A DNA stretch of 64,000 nucleotides from JAHRAW01 sp965243285 (GTDB lineage: Bacteria; Pseudomonadota; Gammaproteobacteria; Arenicellales; Poriferihabitantaceae). Each line of letters begins with the position of its first letter. The stretch's first letter is position 1. Below are positions 33,899 to 43,751 of the stretch, in pieces. The position numbers were made by a program, and so were the translations under genes. The notes beneath the pieces are model-generated. The model saw only the letters and a list, made by a program, of their open reading frames with translations. It was not told the origin of the DNA and made no database searches. The stretch is taken from assembly GCA_965243285.1 (NCBI GenBank), contig OZ251537.1, positions 1,054,001 to 1,118,000 of the forward strand, given 5' to 3'.

Positions 33899-34396
33899 AT
33901 GGAAAAAATCATCAAAAATCGCCAAATTATCGATAATGTATGGCGGCTTGAAGGCGATGGCGAGCTGGCCGACGACTCAAGCCATGACGCGCGAATCATC
34001 CTGTCCCTGGCGACCTGGCTGGCGCGGTCGTCGACCGCGGAAGCCCTCGACTCGCCCCTTTCCTCGGCGCCTCGACCGCCGCGACTCGGCGTTAAATTGG
34101 CCGCCTGCGAGGGTGTCGACGCCATCGCCGCCGACCTGCACCGCATCGCCCTAGTCGCCCTCGAATTCGGCGGTTTCGGCGAAGGCCGCGGCTATTCCCA
34201 AGCCGTACAATTGCGCCAGCAGCATGCTTTCGGCGGCGAAATCCGCGCCCTCGGCGCCCATCGCGACAACCTGCCGCTGATGGAGCGCTGCGGCATCGAT
34301 GCCTACCACCTCGCCGCCGGCGAAGACCTGCAACAAGCGCTGACCGCGTTTGATGAAATCACCGCCTACTATCCGCTGAATTATGCGGTGGTTTGA
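33899..34396 (+). CDS. DUF934 protein associated with sulfite reduction
   Basis: 165 residues. The family pattern is seen in LGVKLAACEGVDAIAADLHR, VALEFGGFGEGRGYSQAVQL, GEIRALGAHRDNLPLMERCG and the final TAYYPLNYAV. DUF934 genes regularly follow cysI in proteobacteria and are thought to support sulfite reduction; the biochemical role is not established. It lies about 420 bases after cysI, with a hairpin and a possible broken small gene between. Its N-terminal 40 residues are variable. Confidence 0.85.
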   Translation: MEKIIKNRQIIDNVWRLEGDGELADDSSHDARIILSLATWLARSSTAEALDSPLSSAPRPPRLGVKLAACEGVDAIAADLHRIALVALEFGGFGEGRGYSQAVQLRQQHAFGGEIRALGAHRDNLPLMERCGIDAYHLAAGEDLQQALTAFDEITAYYPLNYAVV

Positions 34397-34435
34397 GGGG
34401 GCTTTTGCTAGTGGGCTTTTTCTTGACTCCCCTTT

Positions 34436-34650
34436 TCTTGACTCCCCCATGGGTGGAGTAAGATTTAAAAGCCAAAACCAAAGCCCCAAACTGGCCGTTA
34501 ATCAGCCCTAAACCCAGCAAAATCACCAAACCTCCACAAATCTGCCATAAATTCGCCAAACTCACCTCAAATTCGCCATAACTCCGCCAAACTTGCCATA
34601 AATCGCCCAAATCCACCGTAAATCCACCGTAAATCCGTCGTAAATCCGCC
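34436..34650. repeat. Low-complexity leader of nadB
   Basis: Starts with a hairpin-like ACTCC/GGAGT and AAGATTTAAAAGCCAAAACC, as in the other intergenic repeats. Then come degenerate CGCCATAAATTC and CCACCGTAAATC units that run up to two bases before the nadB ATG. No clear ribosome binding site is visible because of them. Confidence 0.6.
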
Positions 34651-34651
34651 C

Positions 34652-36589
34652 ATGAATCACCCCGACATCGATGCCTTGCCGGCCAATCCGGTGGTGGTTA
34701 TCGGCGGCGGGTTGGCGGGGTTGGCGCTGGCGTTGCGGTTGGCCGAGGGCGGCATCGGCGTGACTATCGTGGCGAAATCGGGGTTGGATGAGGGCTCGAC
34801 GCGGTATGCGCAGGGGGGAATCGCGGCGGCGATGGGGGCTGACGACTCATTTGGCTCGCACATTGACGACACTGTGGCGGCCGGCGGCGGGTTGTGTCGG
34901 CGCGAGACGGTGGAATTTGTGATTCGCCATGCCCCGGGGGCGATTCAGTGGCTGCTGGAGCGCGGGGTGAATTTCAGTTTGCGCGCCGCCGGGTCCCATG
35001 GCGAGGCGCACGCGGATTCCAGCGAGGCGCGGGAATTTCACCTCGCGCGCGAGGGCGGGCATAGCCATCGCCGCGTGTTGCACGCCGCCGACGCCACTGG
35101 GGCCGAAGTGGAGGTCACCCTCGAGCAAATGGCGCGTCGGCATCCGCGCATCACGTTGTTAGAAAACCACATCGCCATCGACCTCATCACCTCGCGCAAA
35201 CACGGCGGCGCGGCAAAATCGGGCCGGGCATCGCCCGACCATGGCCATACATCCCATGAACATGGCGGTACCTCCCCCGACCACAGCAGCCCGGCGCGCA
35301 ACCATGACCACACCGCTGGCAAACACGGCGGTACACCGCCCGATTATGACCATACACCGCAACAATATGGCGCTACGCCGCCAGAATCCAGCCGCGCATC
35401 GCCCGACCATGGCGATACATCACAAAACCACCCCCACCCATCGCAAAACCCACACCAAACCGCCGGCAAACCCACCCCTAAATCCCCCCCCAACACCTGC
35501 CTCGGCGTGTATGCCTTTTCGCTCGAACATCAGCGCGTCATCGCCGTGCCGTGTCGGCATTTGGCGTTGGCCACCGGCGGCGCCAGCAAGGTGTATCTGT
35601 ATACCAGCAACCCCGACACCTCCACCGGCGACGGCATCGCCATGGCGTGGCGGGCTGGCTGTCGGGTGGCGAATATGGAATTTGTGCAGTTTCATCCCAC
35701 ATGTTTGTATCACCCGCGCGCCAAATCCTTCCTTATATCCGAGGCGGTGCGCGGCGAGGGCGGCATATTAACCCACGCCGACGGCGAGCGTTTCATGCAT
35801 AAATACGACCGCCGTGGCGAACTGGCGCCGCGCGATATTGTCGCCCGCGCCATCGATATCGAGATGAAAATTCGCGGCTGCGACAATGTCTACCTCGACA
35901 TCAGCCATCAGCCGGCGGCCTTCATCCGCCAGCATTTCCCCACCATCGCGCGGCGCTGCCAGGCGTTAGGGCTGGACATCACCGCCGAGCCGCTGCCGGT
36001 GGTGCCGGCGGCGCACTACACCTGCGGCGGCGTGCTGACCAATCTGCACGGGCAGAGCGACATTCACAATTTATATGCCATCGGCGAGACCAGTTACACC
36101 GGCTTGCACGGCGCCAATCGCTTAGCCAGCAATTCACTGCTGGAATGCTTGGTGTTCGCGCAAGCCGCGGCCGCCAACATCGCCGCGCAAAGCGCCGCGC
36201 CCTACACCCCGCCGCCGCTGCCGAAGTGGGATGAAAGCCAAGTGACCGACGCCGATGAGCGCATCGTATTAGCGCACAACTGGCACGAGTTGCGGCGCTG
36301 CATGTGGAATTATGTCGGCATCGCGCGCACCGACTTACGCCTAACCCGCGCTGCCCGCCGCATCCACATGCTGCAAGAGGAGATTCGCGAGTTTTACAGC
36401 CACTTCCGCATCAGCGGCGATTTGCTGGAATTGCGCAACCTGCTACAAGTCGCCGAACTCACCGTGCGCTGCGCCCAATTACGCAAAGAAAGCCGCGGCT
36501 TGCACATGACGCAAGATTACCCGCATGCCCATGCGGTGGCGACGGAGACCATCTTGCAGCCGGGGGTCGATGGGGCAGGGGGATGGTGA
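34652..36589 (+). CDS. nadB: L-aspartate oxidase with a large His/Pro/Asp-rich insert
   Basis: 645 residues; NadB is usually about 540. It oxidises aspartate to iminoaspartate in NAD synthesis. FAD-binding VVIGGGLAGLALALRLAEGG is at the N-terminus, followed by STRYAQGGIAAAM, HSHRRVLHAAD, EFVQFHPTCLY, and the C-terminal GLHGANRLASNSLLECLVF. Residues about 184-281 are an insert of HGGTxPDH-like units rich in His, Pro, Asp, Thr and Gly, placed after ENHIAIDLITSRK. It is in frame and both flanks are conserved, so the enzyme is likely active. A similar insert occurs in Pta. Confidence 0.92.
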   Translation: MNHPDIDALPANPVVVIGGGLAGLALALRLAEGGIGVTIVAKSGLDEGSTRYAQGGIAAAMGADDSFGSHIDDTVAAGGGLCRRETVEFVIRHAPGAIQWLLERGVNFSLRAAGSHGEAHADSSEAREFHLAREGGHSHRRVLHAADATGAEVEVTLEQMARRHPRITLLENHIAIDLITSRKHGGAAKSGRASPDHGHTSHEHGGTSPDHSSPARNHDHTAGKHGGTPPDYDHTPQQYGATPPESSRASPDHGDTSQNHPHPSQNPHQTAGKPTPKSPPNTCLGVYAFSLEHQRVIAVPCRHLALATGGASKVYLYTSNPDTSTGDGIAMAWRAGCRVANMEFVQFHPTCLYHPRAKSFLISEAVRGEGGILTHADGERFMHKYDRRGELAPRDIVARAIDIEMKIRGCDNVYLDISHQPAAFIRQHFPTIARRCQALGLDITAEPLPVVPAAHYTCGGVLTNLHGQSDIHNLYAIGETSYTGLHGANRLASNSLLECLVFAQAAAANIAAQSAAPYTPPPLPKWDESQVTDADERIVLAHNWHELRRCMWNYVGIARTDLRLTRAARRIHMLQEEIREFYSHFRISGDLLELRNLLQVAELTVRCAQLRKESRGLHMTQDYPHAHAVATETILQPGVDGAGGW

Positions 36590-36703
36590 TGTGGGTGGAT
36601 TGTCGGGCCCTCAAAAGCCGATGAATTGGATTGACATCCGTTATATCCACCCAATTTGGGTTGGTTTGTTGGATTTAATCGAATTCGGGCATAGTTGATA
36701 GGG

Positions 36704-36763
36704 CGGGGCATGCCAACAGCGGTAGGCCCATTCCACCGAGGATGTACCCTTATCGCTGCCCCG
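36704..36763 (+). other. Possible structured RNA or hairpin upstream of the first giant gene
   Basis: CGGGG and CAGCG on the left pair with CGCTG and CCCCG on the right, with GGTA/TACC inside and an eight-base bulge. It sits 80 bases before the start codon. No known riboswitch class is recognised, and only one copy is seen. Confidence 0.3.
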
Positions 36764-36842
36764 AGTTGACGGTCGCAATCGAGCGTCAAAAAGGCGCGTC
36801 GGTGATGGCATCGTCGCCTACCCCCCCGCCTAGCCTATCCGC

Positions 36843-39800
36843 ATGAATAAATACTCGAAATTTATCGCTGTTTTGATGCTGGCGGCGGCCAGCGGGCCGG
36901 TCGAGGCGCAGGGTTTTGAATCTGCGGCCGCCGACGGTGCCGCCGTACAAGAAGTCGCGGCGGCGCAATTTATGCCGACCATGGCGGCCGCAGTGGGGTT
37001 TGGCAGCCTGGTTGACCAAACCTATGCGGTGGGCGAGGCGGTGGCGCTGACGCTGCCGCAAACCACCGCCAGCGGGCTGGACTACGCCTTAGTCGGCCCC
37101 GACGGCAGCGCGGCGGCCAATTTGCCGGACGGGTGGGCGTATGCCGCCGCCAGCCGCGTTTTGTCCGGGGCCGCCACGGCGCCAGCGGTGGCGGCGCTTA
37201 CCTACATCGCCAGCATGGGCGGGGCTGAAGTGGAGCGCGCGGAATTCACCGTGACCATCATCGCGCCGTATTTCAGTTACTTTGCGGTGGGCGATAAATC
37301 CTACCGCCGCACCTCCACCATCTCGCCCATCACCCTGCCGGCCGTCATCGGCGGTTTCGCGCCGCTTAGGTACACCGTGACCGGCCCCGACGGCCAAGCC
37401 CTGGCCGCCGCCGTGCCGGGGCTGGTGTTCGATGCCGACGCCCGCGTGCTGTCTGGCACGCTGAGCACGGTGGCGGCGGCGACGACGCTGACCTACGCCA
37501 TGGTCGACAGCCGAGACAACGCCACCGATAACATGGCCACCTTCAAACTGAGCGTGGGGGTTGAATTTTTAGATCCGTTCGAAGCTCAAACCTATGTCGC
37601 GGGGGTCGCCGCGGTCACCGTTCTGCCCCAAATCGGCGGCGGCATATTGGGCCGACATGAATTGACCGGCGCCGTGCCAGCCGGCATGAGTTTCTCCGGC
37701 GGGCTGATTTTGTCCGGCACGCCGAGCGTCGCCGCCGCTGCGGTGGCGCTTACCTACCGCGTCTACAACCATAGCAGCGGCGCCTTAGCCGGGGTGATGG
37801 AATTCATGGTGACGGTGCTACATGGCTTGCCAGCGGTGCAGGATGCGAGTTTCGCCCTCGGCGAGCGCGTGGCGTTGAATTTGCCGGCCGCCATCGGCGG
37901 CGGTGATTTGGCGTATACCCTAGTCGGGCCGGACGGCGCCGCGGCGGCCGCCAATTTGCCGCCGGGCTTGAGTTTCACCGCCGGGCGCGTGCTGGCCGGC
38001 AAGCCCACCACGGTGGCCGCTGCGGTCACGCTGACCTACGCTGCCAGTTTGCTCGGCGGCGGCGAGGTGGCGACCACGGAATTCAGCGTAACCATCACCA
38101 GCGGCGTGACTTTTGCTGATTTTAATGTGGCCGATAAAGTGTATGCGGTGGGCGTCGCCATTGCGCCGCTCACCCTGCCGCCAGCGGTGGGCGGCGCGTC
38201 GCCGCTGGGGTACGCATTAACTGGCCGCGACGGCCAGCCGCTCGCCGCTGCGGCGCCCGGGTTGGTGTTCGATGGCGCCGCCGACAGCCGCGTACTCACC
38301 GGCATACCAACTGCGGTGGCGGCAGCGACCACCTTGACCTACCTCGCCACTGACGCCATGGGCGCGGCCACCGACGGCGCGGCGGTTTTTAAGGTTGCGG
38401 TCGGGCGCGCCTTCGCGGCCGCCATCGATGAGGTCCAATTCGCCGCCGGCGATGCGGTGTCGCTGACCTTGCCGCGCCTAGCCGGCGGCGCCCCGAGGTA
38501 TGCCTTAGTCGGCCCCGGCGGCAGCGCCGTCGAGCCCAAATTGCCGCCCGGGTTGGGCTTCGATGCGAGCGCCCGTGTTTTGTCCGGCACGCCCACCGAG
38601 GCCGGCGCGACGCTGTTGACCTACATCGCCAGCGAAGCCGCGGTCGCGGTGGCTATCGCGACATTCCAAGCCACCGTCACCGCCCCGGCATTCGCCGCCG
38701 CGGCGCTTGTGCGCGCCCAACGATACACCCGCGATGTGGCCATCGCCGCCCTCACCCTGCCGCCCGCCATCGGCGCCGCGCCGCTGACCTATGCCCTAAC
38801 CGCGGCCGGCCAAGCCATCGGCGATGCGGTGCCGGGCCTGGCCTTCGACGCCGCCAGCCGGGTGTTGTCCGGCACGCCGAACACCATGAATCTGCGCGGC
38901 GCGCGCTTGACCTACAGCGCCTCAGACCGCTACGGCAACGCGCTCGCCATGGCGCTCACATTTAGGCTGTATGTCGGCGCGTTCCTGGTGGCGGATCAAG
39001 AATTCGCCCTCGGCAACACCATCACCCCGCTAACCCTGCCGGCCACCGCCGCCGCTGGCGTGCATGCATACACCTTGACTAGCGACCGTGACAGCAACTT
39101 GATGGGCAGCCTGCCGGCAGGTATGACCTACACCGCCGCCACTCGCGTATTGTCCGGTCGGCTGGAGAGAATCGTCATAGACACCTCGCCGGCCCTGACT
39201 TACGCCGCCGTGCGCGCCAACGGCGCCGTCGTGGTCGCGACCACCTTCGAGGCGCGGCTGGTCAAAAGCGTGTTCTTGCCCAGCCCCATCGGGGCCGGCG
39301 CCACGCCGAATACGGATGTACTCACGTTGTACTATCCGATAAATCAGCAGATTACGCCGTTCGAATTGCCGACCTATGTAGGTCAGGTGGATGCGGGACA
39401 AGAGACGAGAGTGGCCTACACCGGGTTTAATTTCAGGGCCAGTGGAGTGCGTATTGGCCGCAGCATCCCCCCGACCTTGACCGGCACGCCGAGCCTAGCC
39501 GGCACTTTCGGGGTAGGCAACAGCCGCGTCGGCCCGGCGTTGTACGGGGTGTATTACGGCAATGGCTTGTTCGATCTAATCCATCGCGACGGCCCGCCGC
39601 GTGCCGGCCAGAAGCGCCCGGACTTGGTGACCGTGGACATCACCGTGTGCGAGAGCGGCGGCCATGTTTCCGGCCTAGTGCCATGCGATGCGCCGGCTTT
39701 TACGCCGCTTAGCCACGCGGTGTTGGATGATGTGATTCTGGTCAAGGATATGGCGTTGCCGAGCTCCGGGTTTGTGCTGCCGAAGATGGCGAGCGGCGGC

Positions 39801-42800
39801 ACCGGGCTAGTCCCGTCTTTGAGTTATACCCTTTCGCCGGACTCATGGCTTCGTTTAACGGCCGCTTTGGGCGTCACCTACAATGGCGATCTCGCATTCG
39901 CTTTAAGCGGCACGCCCAGCGTTATCGGGCGGGTGACTATCGCTGATTTGACGGTAACCGATTTAGGCAGCCGCATCTTGCTAGTCATCCCGCCGTTTGA
40001 TGTGGTGGTGGTCGAAGCGCAGGCGGCCACCGCAGACCAGAACTATTTCCTCGCCGCGGCGGTGAATTTAACCTTGCCGGCGCTCATCACCCACGGCGGC
40101 GGCGAGCAGAACGGCGCCAACTACGCCTTAGCGGTGGCCGGCGGCTTGCCAGCCGGGCTGGAATTCGAGGCCGCCAGCCGCGTTTTGTCCGGCACGCCGC
40201 GGGCGCCGGTGGACCGCCTAGCCGCGGTCTACACCGCCACCGCCGCCGATGGCGTAGCCCACACCGATAATTTCACCATCAGCGTAGCGGGCGCGGCCTT
40301 TGCGGCCGCGGATTTGCCCTTGCGCAACCGAGATTTCTCGCGTCATGCGAGCATCGGCGAGATCACCCTACCGGGCGTGCTCGGCGGCGGCAGTTTCAGT
40401 TACTCATTGACCGGAGCCGGCGGCCAGGCGCTGAATGTGGCCGTGCCGGGGCTTACTTTCGATGGCACCATCGGCGGCGCGCGGGTGTTGTCTGGTAGGC
40501 CGACTAGGGCGACGGACGCGGTGGCGCTGACCTACATCGGCGTCGATGGCGCCGACAATGCCACCGCCGAAGCCACCTTCACCGTGTCGGTGCGCGATGG
40601 CGTGGTATTTCCGGCCACCGCCGGCGTAGGCGCCACGCCCAATACGGCCGTCATCAACCTGTATTACCGGGCGCAAAGCGCCATCACGGCGCTGCAGTTG
40701 CCGCTGGCGTTGGGCATTCCGCCCGCCGAGCAGGGCAATTTCACCTATCAAATTGTGGATGCCGACGGCGTTAGCCAAGCCCGAGTGCGCGGCTTGGAGG
40801 TGTTCGCCGAGCCCTTCGGCGCGACCCCAGCGGTGGTCTTGAGCGGCACGCCCACCGCGCTCGGCGTCAGCGCCTTGACCTATCGGCTGAGCGAAAATGA
40901 CGCCGCGAGCGGAACTTCTCGCGTACTCGGGGCGCTCGAGTTCAACCTGACGGTGTGCGCCGCCGACAACGCGGTCGCCGACAACAGCAGCGGCGCCGTG
41001 GTCTGCGCAAGTGAATTAGCCTTCTCCGCCATCGGCGATATATCCCAGCCATTCGGCCGCCCGGTGCTTGAGGTTTTGCGGCCCATTCAAAACGCCGCTG
41101 GTGCGGAAGAGTTTGGCTTTGCCTACGACCTGTGGGGCGAAGGCGGCAGCATGGCGGCCCCCATGTTGCCCCGCGGGCTGGCATTTTCCGCCACCACCCG
41201 CACGTTGGAAGGTATGGCCGCGGCCGGGTCATACCCGCTCACCTACACCGCCAGCCGGAATGGCAGCGAATTCGATAGGGCGGAATTCACGCTGACAATC
41301 TCCCATGTCCTGGCCGCCATCGCGGATATGAGTTTTGCCGTGAATGCGGAGGTGGCGCTCACTTTGCCGGTAATCGCCGGCGGCGGCGGCGATGGGTTTA
41401 CCTACGCGTTGTTCGCCGCCGGGGACTCGGCCTCGGCGCCGAATTTGCCGCCCGGCTTGAGTTTCACCGCCGCCGAGCGCGTATTGGGCGGTGTGCCGAG
41501 CGCGGCGGCGGCCCTCACCCTCACCTACACCGCCACCGCCGCTGGCACCCTCTATAGCAGTGAATTCACTGTAACCATCACCGGGCAGCGATTCGCCGCC
41601 GTCAACCGCATCATCGTGCCGCGAGTCGGGCGCGCCATGAGCGCCAGCGCCGTGTTCGCCATCACCTCGCGCATCCATCGCGCCGGCCGCCACACCTCGA
41701 GCCGCCCCCAGTTCGCTTTAGGCGACCAAACCAGCCTCGCCGGCATGTTGGCCGCCCACGGCCAGGCCATGGCAAAAGATGAACGCAAAGCCAAAGAGTT
41801 ACTCGCCGGCACCGCCTTCACCTTGCCGCTAAACGCGGCCGGCCGCCATGATGGCGCCGCAATCATCGCCGCTACGCCTCATGCGGTCGGATTTAGCGCT
41901 GAATCGGGCCGGTTTGGCGAGTTCGGCGGCGCGAATTCCCCCTCCGTCGGCTGGCCAAATGGCGGCGCGGCTTCTCCTTCCGTCGATTCGCCGAATGGTG
42001 ATTCGGGCAAGGGCGGCGTCCATGTCGCCGGCGCGGTTGATGGCGCGGCTTCTCCTTCCGTCGATGCACCAAATGGCGGCGCGGGCAAGGGCGCTAATAT
42101 CGCCAATATCGCCGCCCCGGCTTTTGCCCTATCCGCCAAAAAACCCGCCGTGGCGCATTTTCCGGTCGCCTTTTGGGGCAGCGGCGCGTACCGCAAAATG
42201 TCCGGCGTCAGCCGCGGTTTGAACTGGGATGGCGAGTTGCGCGGCTTCCACATCGGTGTCGATGCGCGGTTGCGCGCCGAATTGCTGGCCGGGCTGGCGC
42301 TCTCCAAAATGCGCAGCGAGATCGATTATCGCGATGCCGGCGGCGGCTTAGGCGGCGCCCATGCCATCGATATGACCAGTTTGTACCCCTATCTCGGCTG
42401 GCGCGCCGGACCGCTGGATTTATGGGCCACCATCGGCTATGGCCGCGGTGAGTTGGCAATCACCCCCACCGGCGGCGCCAAAGCGGTCAGCGATATCGAC
42501 CTGGCCGCGGCCGCAATCGGCGCCAGCGGCGAATTGTGGCAACACGGCGCCACCACCATGCGCCTGCGCGGCGAAGCCATCCGCCACGCCATGAAAGTGG
42601 CCGGCAGCGCCGACCTGGCCGCCATGCAAACCGCCTCCACCCGCCTGCGGCTAGCGATGGAAGCCAGCCACCGCCACACTTTAAGCGGCGGCGGCGCGGT
42701 CACGCCGCTGTTCGAAGCCGGCCTGCGCCACGCTGCCGGCGATGGCAAAAGCGGCGGCAGCGCCGAAATCGGCTTCGGCCTGGGCTACCACAACCCGGCC

Positions 42801-43274
42801 ACGCGCTTCACCGCCGACGGTCGCCTGCGCCTGGCCGACCTATTCGGCGGCTACCAAGAATGGGGCCTGCAAGGCACTTTGGCGCGGCCGCCCGGCGCCG
42901 ACGGCCAAGGCTGGTCCTTCGCCCTCGCCCCGACTTATGGCCAAGCCGACACCGGCCTCGAGCAAATCTGGCGCGACCGCTCGCCCGTCGCCGCCACCGC
43001 CGCCACCGCCACCGCCGCCACCGACCCCGACCCGGCCACCGACTACCGCATGCGCGCCGAAGTTCGCTTAGGTTACGGCATGGCGCTGAAAAACGCCGAC
43101 GGCATCCTCACCCCGTACGGCGAAATGACCATCGGCGCAGCCCCCAGCCACCGCATCGGCCTAAACTGGCGCCTAATCCCAAATTTTGACCTAAACCTAC
43201 TCGCCGAACGCCGCGCCCCCGCCGCCACCTCGTCCGCAAACTCTATTTTGTTGAAAGGGGAGGCTCAATTTTGA
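36843..43274 (+). CDS. Giant autotransporter-like protein with about 15 Ig-like repeats
   Basis: 2,143 residues. A signal peptide (MNKYSKFIAVLMLAAASGP, cut near VEA-QG) is followed by about 15 repeats of 85-110 residues, each with LP.G..F, a VLSGTP-like turn and LTY at the end, as in the He_PIG putative Ig domain. A linker (about 1690-1750) contains three SPSV..PNG units. The last 370 residues, from AFWGSGAYRKMSGVSRG, alternate amphipathic strands typical of an autotransporter beta-barrel and end in a terminal phenylalanine. The passenger is therefore probably displayed or released outside the cell, in adhesion or cell contact. A barrel loop contains an Ala/Thr repeat near 43000. No clear ribosome binding site is visible. 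Confidence 0.85.
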   Translation: MNKYSKFIAVLMLAAASGPVEAQGFESAAADGAAVQEVAAAQFMPTMAAAVGFGSLVDQTYAVGEAVALTLPQTTASGLDYALVGPDGSAAANLPDGWAYAAASRVLSGAATAPAVAALTYIASMGGAEVERAEFTVTIIAPYFSYFAVGDKSYRRTSTISPITLPAVIGGFAPLRYTVTGPDGQALAAAVPGLVFDADARVLSGTLSTVAAATTLTYAMVDSRDNATDNMATFKLSVGVEFLDPFEAQTYVAGVAAVTVLPQIGGGILGRHELTGAVPAGMSFSGGLILSGTPSVAAAAVALTYRVYNHSSGALAGVMEFMVTVLHGLPAVQDASFALGERVALNLPAAIGGGDLAYTLVGPDGAAAAANLPPGLSFTAGRVLAGKPTTVAAAVTLTYAASLLGGGEVATTEFSVTITSGVTFADFNVADKVYAVGVAIAPLTLPPAVGGASPLGYALTGRDGQPLAAAAPGLVFDGAADSRVLTGIPTAVAAATTLTYLATDAMGAATDGAAVFKVAVGRAFAAAIDEVQFAAGDAVSLTLPRLAGGAPRYALVGPGGSAVEPKLPPGLGFDASARVLSGTPTEAGATLLTYIASEAAVAVAIATFQATVTAPAFAAAALVRAQRYTRDVAIAALTLPPAIGAAPLTYALTAAGQAIGDAVPGLAFDAASRVLSGTPNTMNLRGARLTYSASDRYGNALAMALTFRLYVGAFLVADQEFALGNTITPLTLPATAAAGVHAYTLTSDRDSNLMGSLPAGMTYTAATRVLSGRLERIVIDTSPALTYAAVRANGAVVVATTFEARLVKSVFLPSPIGAGATPNTDVLTLYYPINQQITPFELPTYVGQVDAGQETRVAYTGFNFRASGVRIGRSIPPTLTGTPSLAGTFGVGNSRVGPALYGVYYGNGLFDLIHRDGPPRAGQKRPDLVTVDITVCESGGHVSGLVPCDAPAFTPLSHAVLDDVILVKDMALPSSGFVLPKMASGGTGLVPSLSYTLSPDSWLRLTAALGVTYNGDLAFALSGTPSVIGRVTIADLTVTDLGSRILLVIPPFDVVVVEAQAATADQNYFLAAAVNLTLPALITHGGGEQNGANYALAVAGGLPAGLEFEAASRVLSGTPRAPVDRLAAVYTATAADGVAHTDNFTISVAGAAFAAADLPLRNRDFSRHASIGEITLPGVLGGGSFSYSLTGAGGQALNVAVPGLTFDGTIGGARVLSGRPTRATDAVALTYIGVDGADNATAEATFTVSVRDGVVFPATAGVGATPNTAVINLYYRAQSAITALQLPLALGIPPAEQGNFTYQIVDADGVSQARVRGLEVFAEPFGATPAVVLSGTPTALGVSALTYRLSENDAASGTSRVLGALEFNLTVCAADNAVADNSSGAVVCASELAFSAIGDISQPFGRPVLEVLRPIQNAAGAEEFGFAYDLWGEGGSMAAPMLPRGLAFSATTRTLEGMAAAGSYPLTYTASRNGSEFDRAEFTLTISHVLAAIADMSFAVNAEVALTLPVIAGGGGDGFTYALFAAGDSASAPNLPPGLSFTAAERVLGGVPSAAAALTLTYTATAAGTLYSSEFTVTITGQRFAAVNRIIVPRVGRAMSASAVFAITSRIHRAGRHTSSRPQFALGDQTSLAGMLAAHGQAMAKDERKAKELLAGTAFTLPLNAAGRHDGAAIIAATPHAVGFSAESGRFGEFGGANSPSVGWPNGGAASPSVDSPNGDSGKGGVHVAGAVDGAASPSVDAPNGGAGKGANIANIAAPAFALSAKKPAVAHFPVAFWGSGAYRKMSGVSRGLNWDGELRGFHIGVDARLRAELLAGLALSKMRSEIDYRDAGGGLGGAHAIDMTSLYPYLGWRAGPLDLWATIGYGRGELAITPTGGAKAVSDIDLAAAAIGASGELWQHGATTMRLRGEAIRHAMKVAGSADLAAMQTASTRLRLAMEASHRHTLSGGGAVTPLFEAGLRHAAGDGKSGGSAEIGFGLGYHNPATRFTADGRLRLADLFGGYQEWGLQGTLARPPGADGQGWSFALAPTYGQADTGLEQIWRDRSPVAATAATATAATDPDPATDYRMRAEVRLGYGMALKNADGILTPYGEMTIGAAPSHRIGLNWRLIPNFDLNLLAERRAPAATSSANSILLKGEAQF

Positions 43275-43431
43275 CGGGGGATCTTTTGCTGTTGGCTTTT
43301 GATTTTGATTTTTCTGTTGATGTTGTCTTTTAACGCATCTTTTGTCGCTGATGTGGTGGAAATTTAAAGACAAAAGCAAAAAATCAAAAATCTCAAGTAA
43401 AACCTAACATCAAAGATATCCCCCCCCCACC
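43275..43431. repeat. Purine/pyrimidine-rich intergenic repeat
   Basis: TTTTGATTTTGATTTTT-like runs then GGAAATTTAAAGACAAAAGC, mirroring the content of 20237-20360. No gene is visible. Confidence 0.55.
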
Positions 43432-43489
43432 AAATCAGGCGATAAGGCCGCCTGATTTGGCTCCCCCCAGATGAAGCACGGGGGGAGCC
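43432..43489. repeat. Hairpin-pair element, copy 2
   Basis: First stem AAATCAGGCG/CGCCTGATTT, second stem GGCTCCCCCC/GGGGGGAGCC, then AAACGTTAAAAGCCAAAG. It corresponds to 20396-20449 with the second stem changed on both arms. The second hairpin could also act as a terminator for the giant gene before it. The following 43490-43751 holds AGCCAA runs and the leader of the second giant gene. Confidence 0.7.
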
Positions 43490-43751
43490 AAACGTTAAAA
43501 GCCAAAGCCAAAGCCAAAGCCAACATCAAAATCAAAAGCCAAATCAAAAGCCAAATCAAAAACAACCCCCACCAAAACTGGTGGTTTTCGCCAAATGGCG
43601 GGGCGTAATGCGGGGTGTGGGGTGGCGGGAATGAGGCAGCGGGGAGCGGGCGGGGGGAAAGTTGGGGTGGACGGCAGGATATGGCGGGCGGGAAAAGCGG
43701 TAGCCTTTTGGGGTATATTTGGCTTAAATTCAGATTGCTTTTATTTTTACC

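Noticed and set aside
36700..36770. Possible tRNA or SRP RNA before the first giant gene
   Set aside because: The pairing does not form a cloverleaf and no conserved SRP or T-loop sequence is present.
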